NCBI GenBank assembly: GCA_015259125.1
Contig: JABZGR010000017.1
Span: 1-42,437 of the forward strand
Length of the DNA stretch: 42,437 nucleotides
Source: Alloprevotella tannerae
GTDB lineage: Bacteria > Bacteroidota > Bacteroidia > Bacteroidales > Bacteroidaceae
Direction of reading: 5' to 3'
Positions 32,581 to 41,761 of this stretch are shown one piece after another (positions within the stretch are counted from its first letter, which is position 1; each line of letters starts with the position of its first letter). The translations under genes and the position numbers were made by a program. The notes below the pieces were generated by a model, which was not told the origin of the DNA, ran no database searches, and worked only from the letters and a program-made list of their open reading frames with translations.

Positions 32581-34078
32581 ATGGCAAAACAATTGAAAAA
32601 AATGGCAAGGATGGTTGCTCTTTGGTGGAGCAATGGTCATTGTCTTCGTATTAGGCCTGGTTTGTTCTTCGCTATTAGAACGCAGGGCGGAAGTGGCGAG
32701 TATCTTCAATAATCGCCGCGTACAAATGACCGACTCGATTGTATCGCAGAACGAGAAATTTGCCGAAGACTTTCCGAGAGAATATCAGTCGTGGGCAATG
32801 ACTGCTGACACAACTTTCGAGAGTAAATACAACGGTTCGCAGGAAAAGGATGTGCTCGAAGAACACCCCGAGATGGTCATTCTTTGGGATGGCTATGCCT
32901 TTGCCAAAGAATACAACACGCCGCGCGGACACCGCCATTGCGTAGAAGATCTGCTTAAGATTCTGCGCACGGGCAGCCCCGGCGTAGACGGCCAAAAAGA
33001 CATTCAGCCCGGCACTTGCTGGACTTGTAAAGGTCCGGACGTGCCTCGCTTGATGCGCGAGCAGGGCACTGACAAATTTTATGCGGCGAAATGGAGCGAT
33101 TGGGGTGATCAGGTAATGAACACTGTGGGCTGCTCCGACTGCCACGATGCTCGCACGATGGAGCTCCGTCCGGCGCGCCCCGCACTTTATGAAGCTTGGG
33201 CTCGCGTAGGCAAGGATGTTCGCAAGGCGAGCCATAATGAAATGCGTAGTTTGGTGTGCGCACAGTGTCATACGGAGTACTACTTCGAAAAAGAGAATGG
33301 CAATTATTTGCACTTCCCACAGGAGAGAGGATTACTCTGTGAAGATGCAGAAGCTCACTTCGATAGCATTGGTTTCTACGATTACATCAACCCGTTGTCA
33401 AAAGCTAAGATCCTGAAAGCACAGCACCCGGGCTACGAACTCTTTATGCAGGGTATCCACGGCCAGCGCGGCGTCTCTTGTGCCGACTGCCATATGCCTT
33501 ACATCTCTGAAGGCGGCGTCAAATACACGGATCACCATATTATGAGTCCGCTGGCTCACATTGACCGCACTTGTCAGACTTGCCACCGTCAAGATGCAGA
33601 GACCTTGCGTCAGAATGTTTATGAGCGCCAACAGAAGGTTTACGACTTCCGCAAGCGCGTTGAGAAGGAGTTGGCTTATGCCCACATCGAAGCGAAGTTT
33701 GCTTGGGATAAGGGCGCTACTGAAGCTGAAATGAAAGAGGTGCTCTCTGACCTGCGCAAGGGGCAATGGCGTTGGGACTACGCCGTAGCCAGCCACGGTG
33801 CAGCCTTCCACGCGCCTCAAGAAGTGATGCGCCTCTTGGCTAGCGCAATGGAGTACGCAAAGGATGCTCGCTTGCAAATCGCACGCGTTGTGGCTAAACA
33901 CGGCTATACGGGCACAATTCCTATCCCCGACATCTCTACACGCGACAAAGCAGCTAAGTATTGCGGCCTTGACATGCCTAAACTGCGCCAACAGAAGAAG
34001 CAATTCCTTGACACAGTTGTTCCGAAATGGATTGAAACGGCGCGAAAGAACAAAAGGTTTATCACTAAGCCCATCTAA
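32581..34078 (+). CDS. nrfA: Cytochrome c nitrite reductase NrfA, with apparent frameshift near the start
   Basis: The catalytic frame runs from at least TTG 32615 and has five heme sites. With TTG as residue 1 these are the special Cys135-x2-Cys-Lys139 (CWTCK, catalytic heme) and CxxCH at 173-177, 215-219, 289-293 and 320-324. The GIHGQRGVSCADCH block is typical. The natural-looking start ATG 32581 reads MAKQLKK but is out of frame. A run of seven A (32596-32602) separates the two frames; six A would give MAKQLKKWQGWLLFGGAM and continue in frame. TGA at 32594-32596 closes the main frame upstream. Expression needs slippage, an alternative start (TTG 32615 or ATG 32633), or the run is a sequence error. 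Confidence 0.9.
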
Positions 34079-34116
34079 CGCCAATGCAGAAAATGGGCAA
34101 ACTATAACCTAACAAA

Positions 34117-34161
34117 CGATGGGAGACGAGAGCTAACAAAACTCCGTCCCCATCGATTTTT
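34117..34161 (+). terminator. Stem-loop terminator after nrfA
   Basis: CGATGGG-a-GACG pairs with CGTCCCCATCG (one bulged A), followed by ATTTTTG. It may reduce rather than stop read-through into resB. Confidence 0.65.
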
Positions 34162-34287
34162 GTTTCATTCATACAGATCCAAACGTACAAATGCTGAAAG
34201 TATCTGCTCGGTATAAGTGCAAAGCACAAAGCGAGGCAGCGGACAGAACCGGAGAGGTTACCCGGCGATTAAGTACTTATTAAAACT

Positions 34288-35586
34288 ATGTGGAATAAAC
34301 CCTATTCACTGAAAGAAGGCACCGCCATCACGGTAGGCTTAATGCTCATCGGCCTCATCCTTCAGTTTACCATCGGGCCCTTGGAGTGGGGGCTTTTTAT
34401 GTGGCCGGCCAATATCATTGCGCTAACGATTTTCGTAGCGCTCCTACTCGTGGTATGGCTGCTGCGGAAACACTTTTATTTCTTCCGCTTTATGGCCTCA
34501 ATGCAGGCAGCTGTGCCGGCCATTGCCGGAGCTGCGTTGCTCACAATTATTATGGGCGTCACCCGCCAACTACCCGAAGGCAGATTGCCTGCTGACCCAA
34601 TCGGACTCACCAAGATGCTCAACTTTTGGCCCTTTATTCTCGTTTATGTTTGGATGACGGCCATTACGGGCGAGGCTACGATTTTGCAACTTTCGCGCTT
34701 CTCTTGGCGTCGACTCCCTTCCTTCGTCAGCCACTTGGGCCTCTTTATCGTCCTAACTTGCGGCACACTCGGCAACGCGGATATGCGGCGCTTGAAAATG
34801 TTTTGTGAACGAGGAAAGGTAGAATGGCGCGGCCTTGACGCTTGGAACAATGTCCACCAGTTGCCCGTAGCTATTCAGTTGGAAAAGTTTACGATCGACG
34901 AATATCCGCCCAAACTGGTAGTCATCAATCGTCGAGGCCTTCCGCAACCGGCCAAAAAGCCGGAAAACTTGGTCCTTGATAAAGGCCTTCGTACGGGGCA
35001 CCTTACGGGCTGGAACATAGAAGTCGCAAAGCGCATTGACGATGCCATGCCGGCAGCCTTAGTACGCATGGTCGGCAAGATGCCTACGGGCATGATGGCC
35101 AACATACGTATGGATTCTCTGGGCGTGGCGCGCAACAATGAGGGCTATGTACAGAGCGAAGCGCCCGGATCAGCTTGCGCCATCTTCGTCAAAGCTACGC
35201 GCGGCGCAGAAGTAAAACAAGGATGGATCTCCTGCGGCAGTTATATGTTCCCCTACCAAGGTCTGAAACTCGACGATGAGCATACAATCGTAATGCCCAA
35301 CCGCGAGCCGCGCCGCTACGCCTCCTTGGTCGACATCTACACGATGGATGGACAGAATATTCAAACTGAGATAGAGGTCAACAAGCCTTTTTCTATTTCC
35401 GGATGGAAAATATATCAGCTCAGCTATAACGAGCAAATGGGCAAATGGAGCAATGTGAGTGTCTTCGAACTCGTTACGGATCCTTGGCTTCCCATTGTCT
35501 ATGCAGGTATCTTTATGTTGTTAATCGGTGCTGTCGGTATGTTCCTCACGGCAGGCCGCAAGAAAAGAGAGGAGGTCACAAGATGA
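34288..35586 (+). CDS. resB: ResB-like cytochrome c biogenesis protein
   Basis: The 432-residue membrane protein has four hydrophobic segments near the N-terminus (about 14-33, 37-60, 70-92 and 110-135) and one near 150. A large periplasmic ResB-type domain follows (about 165-395, with GWISCGSYMFPYQGLKL and PFSISGWKIYQLSY). A final helix lies at about 402-422. ResB/CcsB works with CcsA to deliver and attach heme to apocytochromes c outside the membrane. It directly precedes ccsA with a 4-bp overlap (ATGA). Location beside nrfHA fits heme supply for the nine hemes of NrfHA. Confidence 0.87.
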   Translation: MWNKPYSLKEGTAITVGLMLIGLILQFTIGPLEWGLFMWPANIIALTIFVALLLVVWLLRKHFYFFRFMASMQAAVPAIAGAALLTIIMGVTRQLPEGRLPADPIGLTKMLNFWPFILVYVWMTAITGEATILQLSRFSWRRLPSFVSHLGLFIVLTCGTLGNADMRRLKMFCERGKVEWRGLDAWNNVHQLPVAIQLEKFTIDEYPPKLVVINRRGLPQPAKKPENLVLDKGLRTGHLTGWNIEVAKRIDDAMPAALVRMVGKMPTGMMANIRMDSLGVARNNEGYVQSEAPGSACAIFVKATRGAEVKQGWISCGSYMFPYQGLKLDDEHTIVMPNREPRRYASLVDIYTMDGQNIQTEIEVNKPFSISGWKIYQLSYNEQMGKWSNVSVFELVTDPWLPIVYAGIFMLLIGAVGMFLTAGRKKREEVTR

Positions 35587-36374
35587 TAAGTTGGAATCAT
35601 TTTATCCTATTTGCCATTGTTTCTGTCCTATTTTGGGCAGTCGGCGCTTGGAACGCTTGGAAAGAGAAGCGCAAACCGGCTTTTGCAGCTACGGGAGTCG
35701 GCTTAGTCGTATTCTTCACCTATATCGTATTGATGTGGATCAGTTTGGAGCGTCCGCCGCTCCGCACAATGGGCGAGACGCGTCTATGGTATAGTTTCTT
35801 CCTCCCCTTGGCGGGCATCATCGTCTACAGTCGCTGGCGCTACAAATGGATTCTTGGTTTCTCCACGATCCTATCCACAGTCTTCGTCTGCATCAATATT
35901 CTCAAACCAGAGATACACTCCAAAACGCTGATGCCCGCACTCCAAAGTCCTTGGTTTGCCCCACACGTGATCGTCTATATGATGGCTTATGCACTCTTGG
36001 GTGCAGCTGTTGTGATGTCGCTCTATCTCTTGTTTTTCAAGAAAGGCGGAGTCACGGAAAAGGAAATGCATATCACAGACGACCTTGCCAATGTCGGACT
36101 TTCATTTATGACGCTCGGTATGCTGATGGGCGCACTCTGGGCAAAAGAAGCTTGGGGACACTATTGGAGTTGGGATCCGAAGGAGACGTGGGCGGCTATC
36201 ACTTGGCTGGCTTACCTCATCTATATCCATTATCGCTGGTACAAGCCACACAATCTGCGACCCGCACTTTGGACGCTTATCATCTCTTTTTGTCTTTTGC
36301 AGATGTGTTGGTGGGGTATCAACTATCTCCCGTCTGCCCAAGGCTCAAGCGTACATACGTACAACTTACAATAG
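35583..36374 (+). CDS. ccsA: CcsA cytochrome c biogenesis protein (heme handling)
   Basis: I start at ATG 35583, which overlaps the resB stop as ATGA; a longer frame from 35445 lies inside resB and reads through unlikely sequence. The 263-residue protein has about eight membrane helices and the tryptophan-rich WWD signature around residues 186-203 (WAKEAWGHYWSWDPKETW), the heme-presenting loop of CcsA/CcmF proteins. His128 in FAPHV is a likely heme-ligand His. CcsA with ResB forms the system II heme lyase. A strong terminator follows at 36398. Confidence 0.94.
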   Translation: MISWNHFILFAIVSVLFWAVGAWNAWKEKRKPAFAATGVGLVVFFTYIVLMWISLERPPLRTMGETRLWYSFFLPLAGIIVYSRWRYKWILGFSTILSTVFVCINILKPEIHSKTLMPALQSPWFAPHVIVYMMAYALLGAAVVMSLYLLFFKKGGVTEKEMHITDDLANVGLSFMTLGMLMGALWAKEAWGHYWSWDPKETWAAITWLAYLIYIHYRWYKPHNLRPALWTLIISFCLLQMCWWGINYLPSAQGSSVHTYNLQ

Positions 36375-36397
36375 ACCCAACGAGCAGCCTCTTCCCG

Positions 36398-36441
36398 AAG
36401 ATTCCTTATCTGTGCCCTTTCGCCGGATAAGGAATCTTTTT
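36398..36441 (+). terminator. Intrinsic terminator after ccsA
   Basis: AAGATTCCTTATC and GATAAGGAATCTT form a perfect 13-bp stem with a 15-nt loop, followed directly by a T-run to 36441. Confidence 0.92.
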
Positions 36442-36632
36442 GATTCTACTATACGCATACCGCGCTTATCGATAGGATGGGTAAAAAGCGAAGCAGCGAA
36501 TACAGATGCATGCCCACGAACGATTAAGAAAAACATTGACATCAAATATTGCAAGGAGGGCGACATTCAGAGGCTAAGCAGCAAGAAATGACCTTCATAA
36601 CACACTGAATTTCAAGACCCATAAGAGCGCTA

Positions 36633-36735
36633 AAACTTTCCCCTAAGAAAAGAAAAATTGTCTTAGGAGACAATTTTTCCTATCCTAAGGCGTGTTTAAA
36701 TTTTCTCCTATGATCGTTTTTACTTTCACCTAAGC
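36633..36735. repeat. Second, diverged copy of the inverted-repeat element
   Basis: It contains ACTTTCCCCTAAG, a perfect stem GAAAAATTGTC...GACAATTTTTC (36652-36679), then CTCCTATGATCG and ACTTTCACCTAAG. These are the same words that build the element at 10887-10998 (CTTTCACCTA, TATGATCG, GTCTTA-AGGAGA), in a different order. Confidence 0.65.
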
Positions 36736-36966
36736 TAATTTGTAGCGGATACTGAGGATGGAAAAAACTTGACCGCAGAGGCAAATGTGAAGCATAAGTA
36801 AGACGCAAAAACAGAGGTAAAAAGCAGGTGTTTCTATTCGGCAACTTGATCGAAGAAGGTAGAGATCTGTAGCTGGAAATAAGGCGAAAGAAACGACAAA
36901 GTCATTGACGACAAATCGACTCAGGCAAAAGATAAATGATATAGCTATATCGGCATACAATACGAT

Positions 36967-36999
36967 AGCGGCCCGCTTCCTTGAGGGAAGCGGACCGCT
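36967..36999 (-). terminator. Stem-loop after the glutamine synthetase gene
   Basis: AGCGGCCCGCTTCC (36967-36980) pairs with GGAAGCGGACCGCT (36986-36999), one mismatch, 5-nt loop. No clear T-run follows on the minus strand. Confidence 0.6.
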
Positions 37000-37029
37000 G
37001 TAATCAGTTATTGCTTATTGTACGAATGC

Positions 37030-38532
37030 TTATCCGCAGTGGAAGAAGCGTTGTACGAGTTCGAGTTGTGCTTCCGGATTATTTTCGATATCAGCGCGGA
37101 GCGTCTTATCATTGTAATCGCGCAATTCTTTGATGATACCATCAATCATTGCTGCACTGAAGATGCCTTGCTCCTCATATACCTTGCGTTGACGCTCAAG
37201 GCAGTCAGCAGAAGCTACACAGCTATCAGGCAAGGAGTTGATCTTCTCTAAGACAGCAGCATTCTTCGGATCGTGGATATTCACTGCTACGAAAGTCTTT
37301 TCTGCTACTTCGAGCGCATCGGGCATTTCAAAGCCGTGGCGGCAAGCTACGCAGAGACCGGCCAAGAGTTGGTAAAGATCTGCACTACCATCGCCGTTGC
37401 GTATCTCAACCGTTTGCTTCATAGAAGTATCGTAGTGCTCCATCGGCTGTTGCGGGTTTGCCTTGTGGCTCATATCCACATCCTTAGCCCAGCCAAGGGG
37501 TACGCGTACCAATGCAGAGCGGTTGCGCAAGCCCCAGCAAATGTTCGTCGGAGCTTCTTGGTGAGGAACGAGACGGAAGTAAGACGTCGGGTTCTTGTTG
37601 CCGAAGGCTGTCAAACTTGGCGCCAAGTCCATCATACCGGCAATAGCTTTCTTCGCATTGTCGCTCAATTCGCCATTCTCCAGCATCAAGTTTTTACCGT
37701 TCTGCACTAAGCGCATATGGATATGGAGGCCGCTTCCTGCTTTACCCGTCGTAATCTTCGGTGCGAAGGTTACGTTGTAGCCCTCTTGGAAGGCCATATT
37801 GCGGATAATCCATTTAGCTACGACGAGCTGATCGGCTGCATCAATAACGTTAACGGGGAGGAATTCGATCTCGTTCTGCTCGTAGATAAAACCGTTCAAG
37901 CGGAAGTTACCTACCTCAGAGTGACCGTATTTAATCTGACCGCCTGCACGCGCAATAGCGTCCATACATTTTACGCGGAAAGTATTGGTCTTTGCGAAAG
38001 GATCGCTTTCGTGATAGTTGCGTTGGTCCGTTGCGGGGAAAGCATCGGTCTCAGGCATAATCACATAGTATTCCAACTCGCCCATTGCCTCAAACTCAAA
38101 GCCTGTAGTCTTTGTAAAAGCAGCTGCTGCTTTCTTGAGTGTCTGCTCCGGACCACTTGCCAAAGCGTTGCCTTCAGCATCGAAGAAACCGCAAAGCAAA
38201 GCAAGCGTAGGAATCTCAGCAAAAGGATCAACGAAAGCCGTAGAGAAACGCGGCAATACATAAAGGTCCGAGCTGGAAGCTTGAACAGACTTAAACAGAC
38301 TTGAGCCGTCAACACGCTCACCGCAAGTGAGAATCGTGTCAAGATAGGCCATATCCGTAATTACGAAGTTCAATGTCTTCAAACGTCCATCGCCGGCAGG
38401 ATAAAGGAAGTTGATCATACGAATGCCATTTTCGTAGATAAAACGTACGATGTCAGCTTTCGTAAATTCCGCTGTGGGCTTGTTCAGATAACGTACAACG
38501 TCATTCGCGTTGTATTGAAATGATTTTTCCAT
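37030..38532 (-). CDS. glnA: Glutamine synthetase, type I-like
   Basis: I start at ATG 38532 (MEKSFQYNANDVVRYL), giving 500 residues. A longer frame to 38586 would begin upstream of the expected transcription start. A beta-grasp N-domain (about 20-110) is followed by the catalytic domain. It shows ELEYYVI (metal ligands Glu), GKAGSGLHIHM (about 275-285), NPTSYFRLVPHQEAPTNICWG and RNRSALVRVP. It makes glutamine from glutamate, ammonium and ATP. It is clearly not the 700-residue GlnN (type III) enzyme that is common in Bacteroidota. A promoter with good spacing lies just upstream. Confidence 0.88.
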   Translation of the reverse strand: MEKSFQYNANDVVRYLNKPTAEFTKADIVRFIYENGIRMINFLYPAGDGRLKTLNFVITDMAYLDTILTCGERVDGSSLFKSVQASSSDLYVLPRFSTAFVDPFAEIPTLALLCGFFDAEGNALASGPEQTLKKAAAAFTKTTGFEFEAMGELEYYVIMPETDAFPATDQRNYHESDPFAKTNTFRVKCMDAIARAGGQIKYGHSEVGNFRLNGFIYEQNEIEFLPVNVIDAADQLVVAKWIIRNMAFQEGYNVTFAPKITTGKAGSGLHIHMRLVQNGKNLMLENGELSDNAKKAIAGMMDLAPSLTAFGNKNPTSYFRLVPHQEAPTNICWGLRNRSALVRVPLGWAKDVDMSHKANPQQPMEHYDTSMKQTVEIRNGDGSADLYQLLAGLCVACRHGFEMPDALEVAEKTFVAVNIHDPKNAAVLEKINSLPDSCVASADCLERQRKVYEEQGIFSAAMIDGIIKELRDYNDKTLRADIENNPEAQLELVQRFFHCG

Positions 38533-38583
38533 AACCGATAGAGAGTTACCAATTAGTAAGTAAGTAATCTTAGTATATGTGGG

Positions 38584-38614
38584 CAAATTTACTCATTAAT
38601 TTCAATCAGACAAA
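38584..38614 (-). promoter_or_regulatory. Bacteroidota-type promoter of glnA
   Basis: On the minus strand TTTG (38614-38611) is 19 nt from TAAATTTG (38591-38584), matching the consensus. The leader to ATG 38532 is about 45 nt. Confidence 0.8.
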
Positions 38615-38753
38615 TAAACTGCGTACTTGTTTAAAAGAATCTTGAGTTTTCCGGTTGTCCTCGGAGCATATTTCAAAGCAAAGTGGCGGCTTATAAGTAA
38701 GCGGTAGCAGCACAATTGCGCCACTACCGCTTACTCGCTTACATCTAAAAAGA

Positions 38754-39641
38754 TCAATTATCCTTAACGATATGTACTGTCTCTGTGGGAAAGGGAATGT
38801 TGAGAGCAGGATCAGCATCTATTGCGGCATAAAGCGCCTCATTCATCTTAAAACGAACATCTAAATAGTCAGCTCTCTTAACGTAAGCTTGCACCATAAT
38901 GTCGACACTGCTGGCATTGAGGTTGGTCACTTCAATAAAGAAGGGGGCCAAAGGTTCGCCTGCCTCTGACGTTGGCTCTCGAAGCAGGCGAGGCTCAGCA
39001 TCCAAGCAATTCTGTATGACCTTTTTCGCATGAGTGATGTCGTTACCATACTCAATACCGACAACCCACTGCGCACGACGGAGCTCAGACCTAGACTGAT
39101 TGATCACGACCGTAGTTGACATCTGGCCGTTAGGAATATATATTGTACGCAGATCGTTCGTCATGACGATTGTATGGAAAAGCAAAATTTCTTTCACCGT
39201 CCCCTCATTACCTTGTGCCTCAATGTAGTCGCCCACCTTATAAGGTTTGAAAAGTAAGATCACTATACCTCCGGCTACGTTCTGCAAATTGCCGGATAGC
39301 GCCATACCAATGGCAACGCCGGCTGAGGCCAAGAGGGCGGCTAACGACGTCGTGTTAATTCCTAAGGCGCCAACGACGGAGAGAATAAGCACGATGAGCA
39401 GGACGATATTGACTAAGCTCCGCAAGAAACTCTGCACGCCGGGGTCCATCGTGCTGCGCTCAAGCACATGCCGAAACACGCGATTGAGCAACTTAACTAC
39501 ATAGCGCCCTATAATAAAAACAACGAGCGCAATCAGTATGCGCTGCCCTATCATAATACTGCCATCAAGCAGTTTATCTAACAGGCGATCCAAACGCGAG
39601 ACACTGACTGCAGGCAGCTCAACTAAAGATATAAAATGCAT
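38754..39641 (-). CDS. mscS: MscS family small-conductance mechanosensitive channel
   Basis: The 295-residue product has three membrane helices (about 28-50, 67-90 and 95-125). The glycine/alanine-rich pore helix LASAGVAIGMALSGNLQNVAGG is followed by FKPYKVGDYIEAQG and the beta domain with IYIPNGQMSTTVVINQSR. The C-terminal alpha/beta domain is complete. MscS channels open on membrane tension to release solutes on hypo-osmotic shock. It lies upstream of glnA on the same strand, but glnA has its own promoter. Confidence 0.93.
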   Translation of the reverse strand: MHFISLVELPAVSVSRLDRLLDKLLDGSIMIGQRILIALVVFIIGRYVVKLLNRVFRHVLERSTMDPGVQSFLRSLVNIVLLIVLILSVVGALGINTTSLAALLASAGVAIGMALSGNLQNVAGGIVILLFKPYKVGDYIEAQGNEGTVKEILLFHTIVMTNDLRTIYIPNGQMSTTVVINQSRSELRRAQWVVGIEYGNDITHAKKVIQNCLDAEPRLLREPTSEAGEPLAPFFIEVTNLNASSVDIMVQAYVKRADYLDVRFKMNEALYAAIDADPALNIPFPTETVHIVKDN

Positions 39642-39724
39642 AATTCCTAAAACATTAATCGCGGCAAGTCCTTATTCTGAAAGAAGAAGAAGCACTTGTC
39701 GCGATCTTATGGATGATTGATTTA

Positions 39725-40249
39725 CTACTTTTCTAAGATACGTCGCGCACCGATGTAACGTGCGCTATAATAGGCCGAGTTGGAATTGTCTATTTTGACC
39801 CCCGTGCGACTTGCGTGGATAAACTTAAAACTATTTCCATCTGCGGAGACGTCAGTTACGATGCCTACGTGGCCTACGTTATGACGATTGCGCCCTCGCC
39901 CGAAGAAGACTAAGTCGCCCTTCTGTAAGTCTGCAATCTGTGTAATGGGGGCGCCTTCTCTATATTGTGTGCGCGAAGAGCGCGTAATGCTCAAATTCTC
40001 TTTCTTATAAACGTAACTCGTGAAACCTGAGCAATCGAAGCCACTTGGGCTGCTTTGTCCTGCGCGGTAGCGAGTGCCTATATATTGTAAAGCGGTCTGT
40101 ACGATGCTTTCTGCTTTCTCAGGATCATCGTCTGCATCCTGATCGATTGTTACGTCAAATGTCGTCTTTCTTTCAATATTTATGGCTTGTGCGCAGTAGC
40201 AAGAGAAAATGCCAAACGCTAAGGCCGTAATCGTATTTCTTAGTCTCAC
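39725..40249 (-). CDS. NlpC/P60 family cell-wall hydrolase
   Basis: The 174-residue product has a signal peptide (residues 1-22, ending YCAQA) and an NlpC/P60 domain (about 48-172). The catalytic Cys73 is in GFDCSGFTSYV and His127 is in VGHVGIV; His145 in FIHASR is the third residue. DLQKGDLVFFGR (about 107-119) is the family's typical strand. Such enzymes cut gamma-D-glutamyl-meso-diaminopimelate bonds in peptidoglycan stem peptides. Monocistronic-looking; the start is 330 bp from the divergent glycerate kinase gene. Confidence 0.93.
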   Translation of the reverse strand: MRLRNTITALAFGIFSCYCAQAINIERKTTFDVTIDQDADDDPEKAESIVQTALQYIGTRYRAGQSSPSGFDCSGFTSYVYKKENLSITRSSRTQYREGAPITQIADLQKGDLVFFGRGRNRHNVGHVGIVTDVSADGNSFKFIHASRTGVKIDNSNSAYYSARYIGARRILEK

Positions 40250-40579
40250 TTTGTCGTCTTTATTTATAGGATTCGACTTTCTTAATACTGCGCTAAATTA
40301 CAAAAATCATCGTAGTTAACAAGCACCCTTTAGTTTTTTGCACGTATACCCTTCTGTGCGCGAAAAGCAGATTCCTGTTTTAACACACTTGTTTTCACTT
40401 GCTTACGAAAGGAACCCATTAAAATTTGCGCCGCGATTATTTAGCATTATTTAAGAACCTATATGCTGCAACTTTTAAGCATTTCATCCGTCATTGATAC
40501 CTATTTTTTGCAGATTTACTTCTGTATTTGCGCGGAATTGTGTAATTCTGCACATCATAAACAATAGATTCTTCTGATT
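40250..40579. other. Divergent intergenic stretch between nlpC-type gene and glycerate kinase
   Basis: I see no gene and no consensus-perfect promoter here. A near-match TAATTCTG (40543-40550) precedes the glycerate kinase start by 29 bp. The stretch is AT-rich and carries no repeat of the families seen elsewhere in the window. Confidence 0.55.
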
Positions 40580-41761
40580 ATGCCGCTACATTTACTCATT
40601 GCACCCGACTCTTTCAAAGCTTGCCTGTCTGCTTCTGCCGTGGCGCAGGCGATGGCCGAAGGTGTTCGGAGCGTGGTGACCGATGCCACACTCTCTCTTT
40701 GCCCTTTGAGTGATGGAGGTGAAGGTTTAACGGACGTATTGGCTGCTCGCCGCCCACACAATATTATATATAAGGAGGTCGAAGGGCCGGAAGGCTGCCT
40801 CGTGCGCGCCGCCTATGCTTTCGATGAAGAGCGGCAAACGGCCGTCATCGAACTGGCAGCGGCTTCCGGCTATGCGCTCATATGCAATGGGGCATCTTCC
40901 ATATTGGGGCGCACGACGCGCGGTACGGGGCAATTGATGCTCGATGCCTTAGATCATGGCTGCACGACTTTGCTTCTCGGACTAGGAGGAAGCGCTACGA
41001 GCGATGGGGGCGTAGGCTTGCTGCGAAGTTTAGGCGTTCGCTTTTTGGATCGAATGGGGTGCGAAGTGGCTGATAGGATTGACGATTTTCATCGCATAGC
41101 GAGCATTGATACGGCGGCACTCTCTCCGCTCTGGCGTAAGTGTTGTATCCTCCTACTCTGCGACGTCGATAATCCGCTCTGCGGCCCGCGCGGCGCAGCG
41201 CATACTTTCGCCCCACAAAAAGGGGCAAGCCCGCAAGAAGTGGGCTGCATTGAAACAGCCCTCACCCATCTGGCCGATCTGTATCAAAAGCAGTGGGGCG
41301 TCAGTCTGCACCAATGCCCCGGTGCAGGCGCGGCAGGCGGCACTGCGGGTAGTTTGGTAGCAACAATGGGCGCAACAATCAAACGCGGCATCGACTTTGT
41401 GCTGGCTGATGCTGACTTTGCGGCGCAAGCATCGCAAGCTGACCTTATCTTGACAGGCGAAGGACACGCGGATGCACAAACGCTGGGCGGAAAAGTGCCG
41501 CACGGCGTGTTGCAGGCCACTGCTACGTATCAAAAACCTGTATATCTATTGGCCGGAGCAGTGAGCAACGCCGATACACTCAAGGCAGCCGGTTTCGCTG
41601 AAGTATTGGCCGTGACACCGCCCACGATGCCTCTCTCCGAAGCGCTACAACCGGAGTGCGCCAAAGCTAATCTACGCCGCACGGCTGCAAGGGCCGTACA
41701 AGCCTATATAGAAAAGAAGAACATTAAACACAATCATACGCTTAACAATGATGAGGTATAA
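40580..41761 (+). CDS. glxK: Glycerate kinase (class II, GlxK/GarK family)
   Basis: The 393-residue product begins MPLHLLIAPDSFKACLSAS and carries the family signatures. These are IAPDSFK (about 7-13), CPLSDGGEGLTDVL (about 41-54), GLGGSATSDGGVGLLRSLG (about 134-152) and ILTGEGHADAQTLGGKVPHGV (about 293-313). It phosphorylates D-glycerate with ATP to 2-phosphoglycerate, feeding glycolysis. The length is close to the family norm. The last 14 bp overlap the start of the NimA-like gene, so the two are probably translated together. Confidence 0.94.
   Translation: MPLHLLIAPDSFKACLSASAVAQAMAEGVRSVVTDATLSLCPLSDGGEGLTDVLAARRPHNIIYKEVEGPEGCLVRAAYAFDEERQTAVIELAAASGYALICNGASSILGRTTRGTGQLMLDALDHGCTTLLLGLGGSATSDGGVGLLRSLGVRFLDRMGCEVADRIDDFHRIASIDTAALSPLWRKCCILLLCDVDNPLCGPRGAAHTFAPQKGASPQEVGCIETALTHLADLYQKQWGVSLHQCPGAGAAGGTAGSLVATMGATIKRGIDFVLADADFAAQASQADLILTGEGHADAQTLGGKVPHGVLQATATYQKPVYLLAGAVSNADTLKAAGFAEVLAVTPPTMPLSEALQPECAKANLRRTAARAVQAYIEKKNIKHNHTLNNDEV

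Larger units (their letters stand above)
36375..37029. other. Gene-free stretch between ccsA and glutamine synthetase gene ends
   Basis: No supported gene is seen; a 76-codon minus frame at 36730-36960 has only a Cys/Leu-rich random look. It holds the ccsA terminator, an inverted-repeat element (36633-36735) and a stem-loop for the glutamine synthetase gene. Confidence 0.6.

Noticed and set aside
36730..36960. 76-codon minus frame, Cys and Leu rich
   Set aside because: No family match, no ribosome site, and it overlaps repeat-derived sequence at its edge.
38533..38586. 18-codon extension of the glutamine synthetase
   Set aside because: It would start at or upstream of the transcription start predicted from the promoter at 38584-38614, and has no family support.
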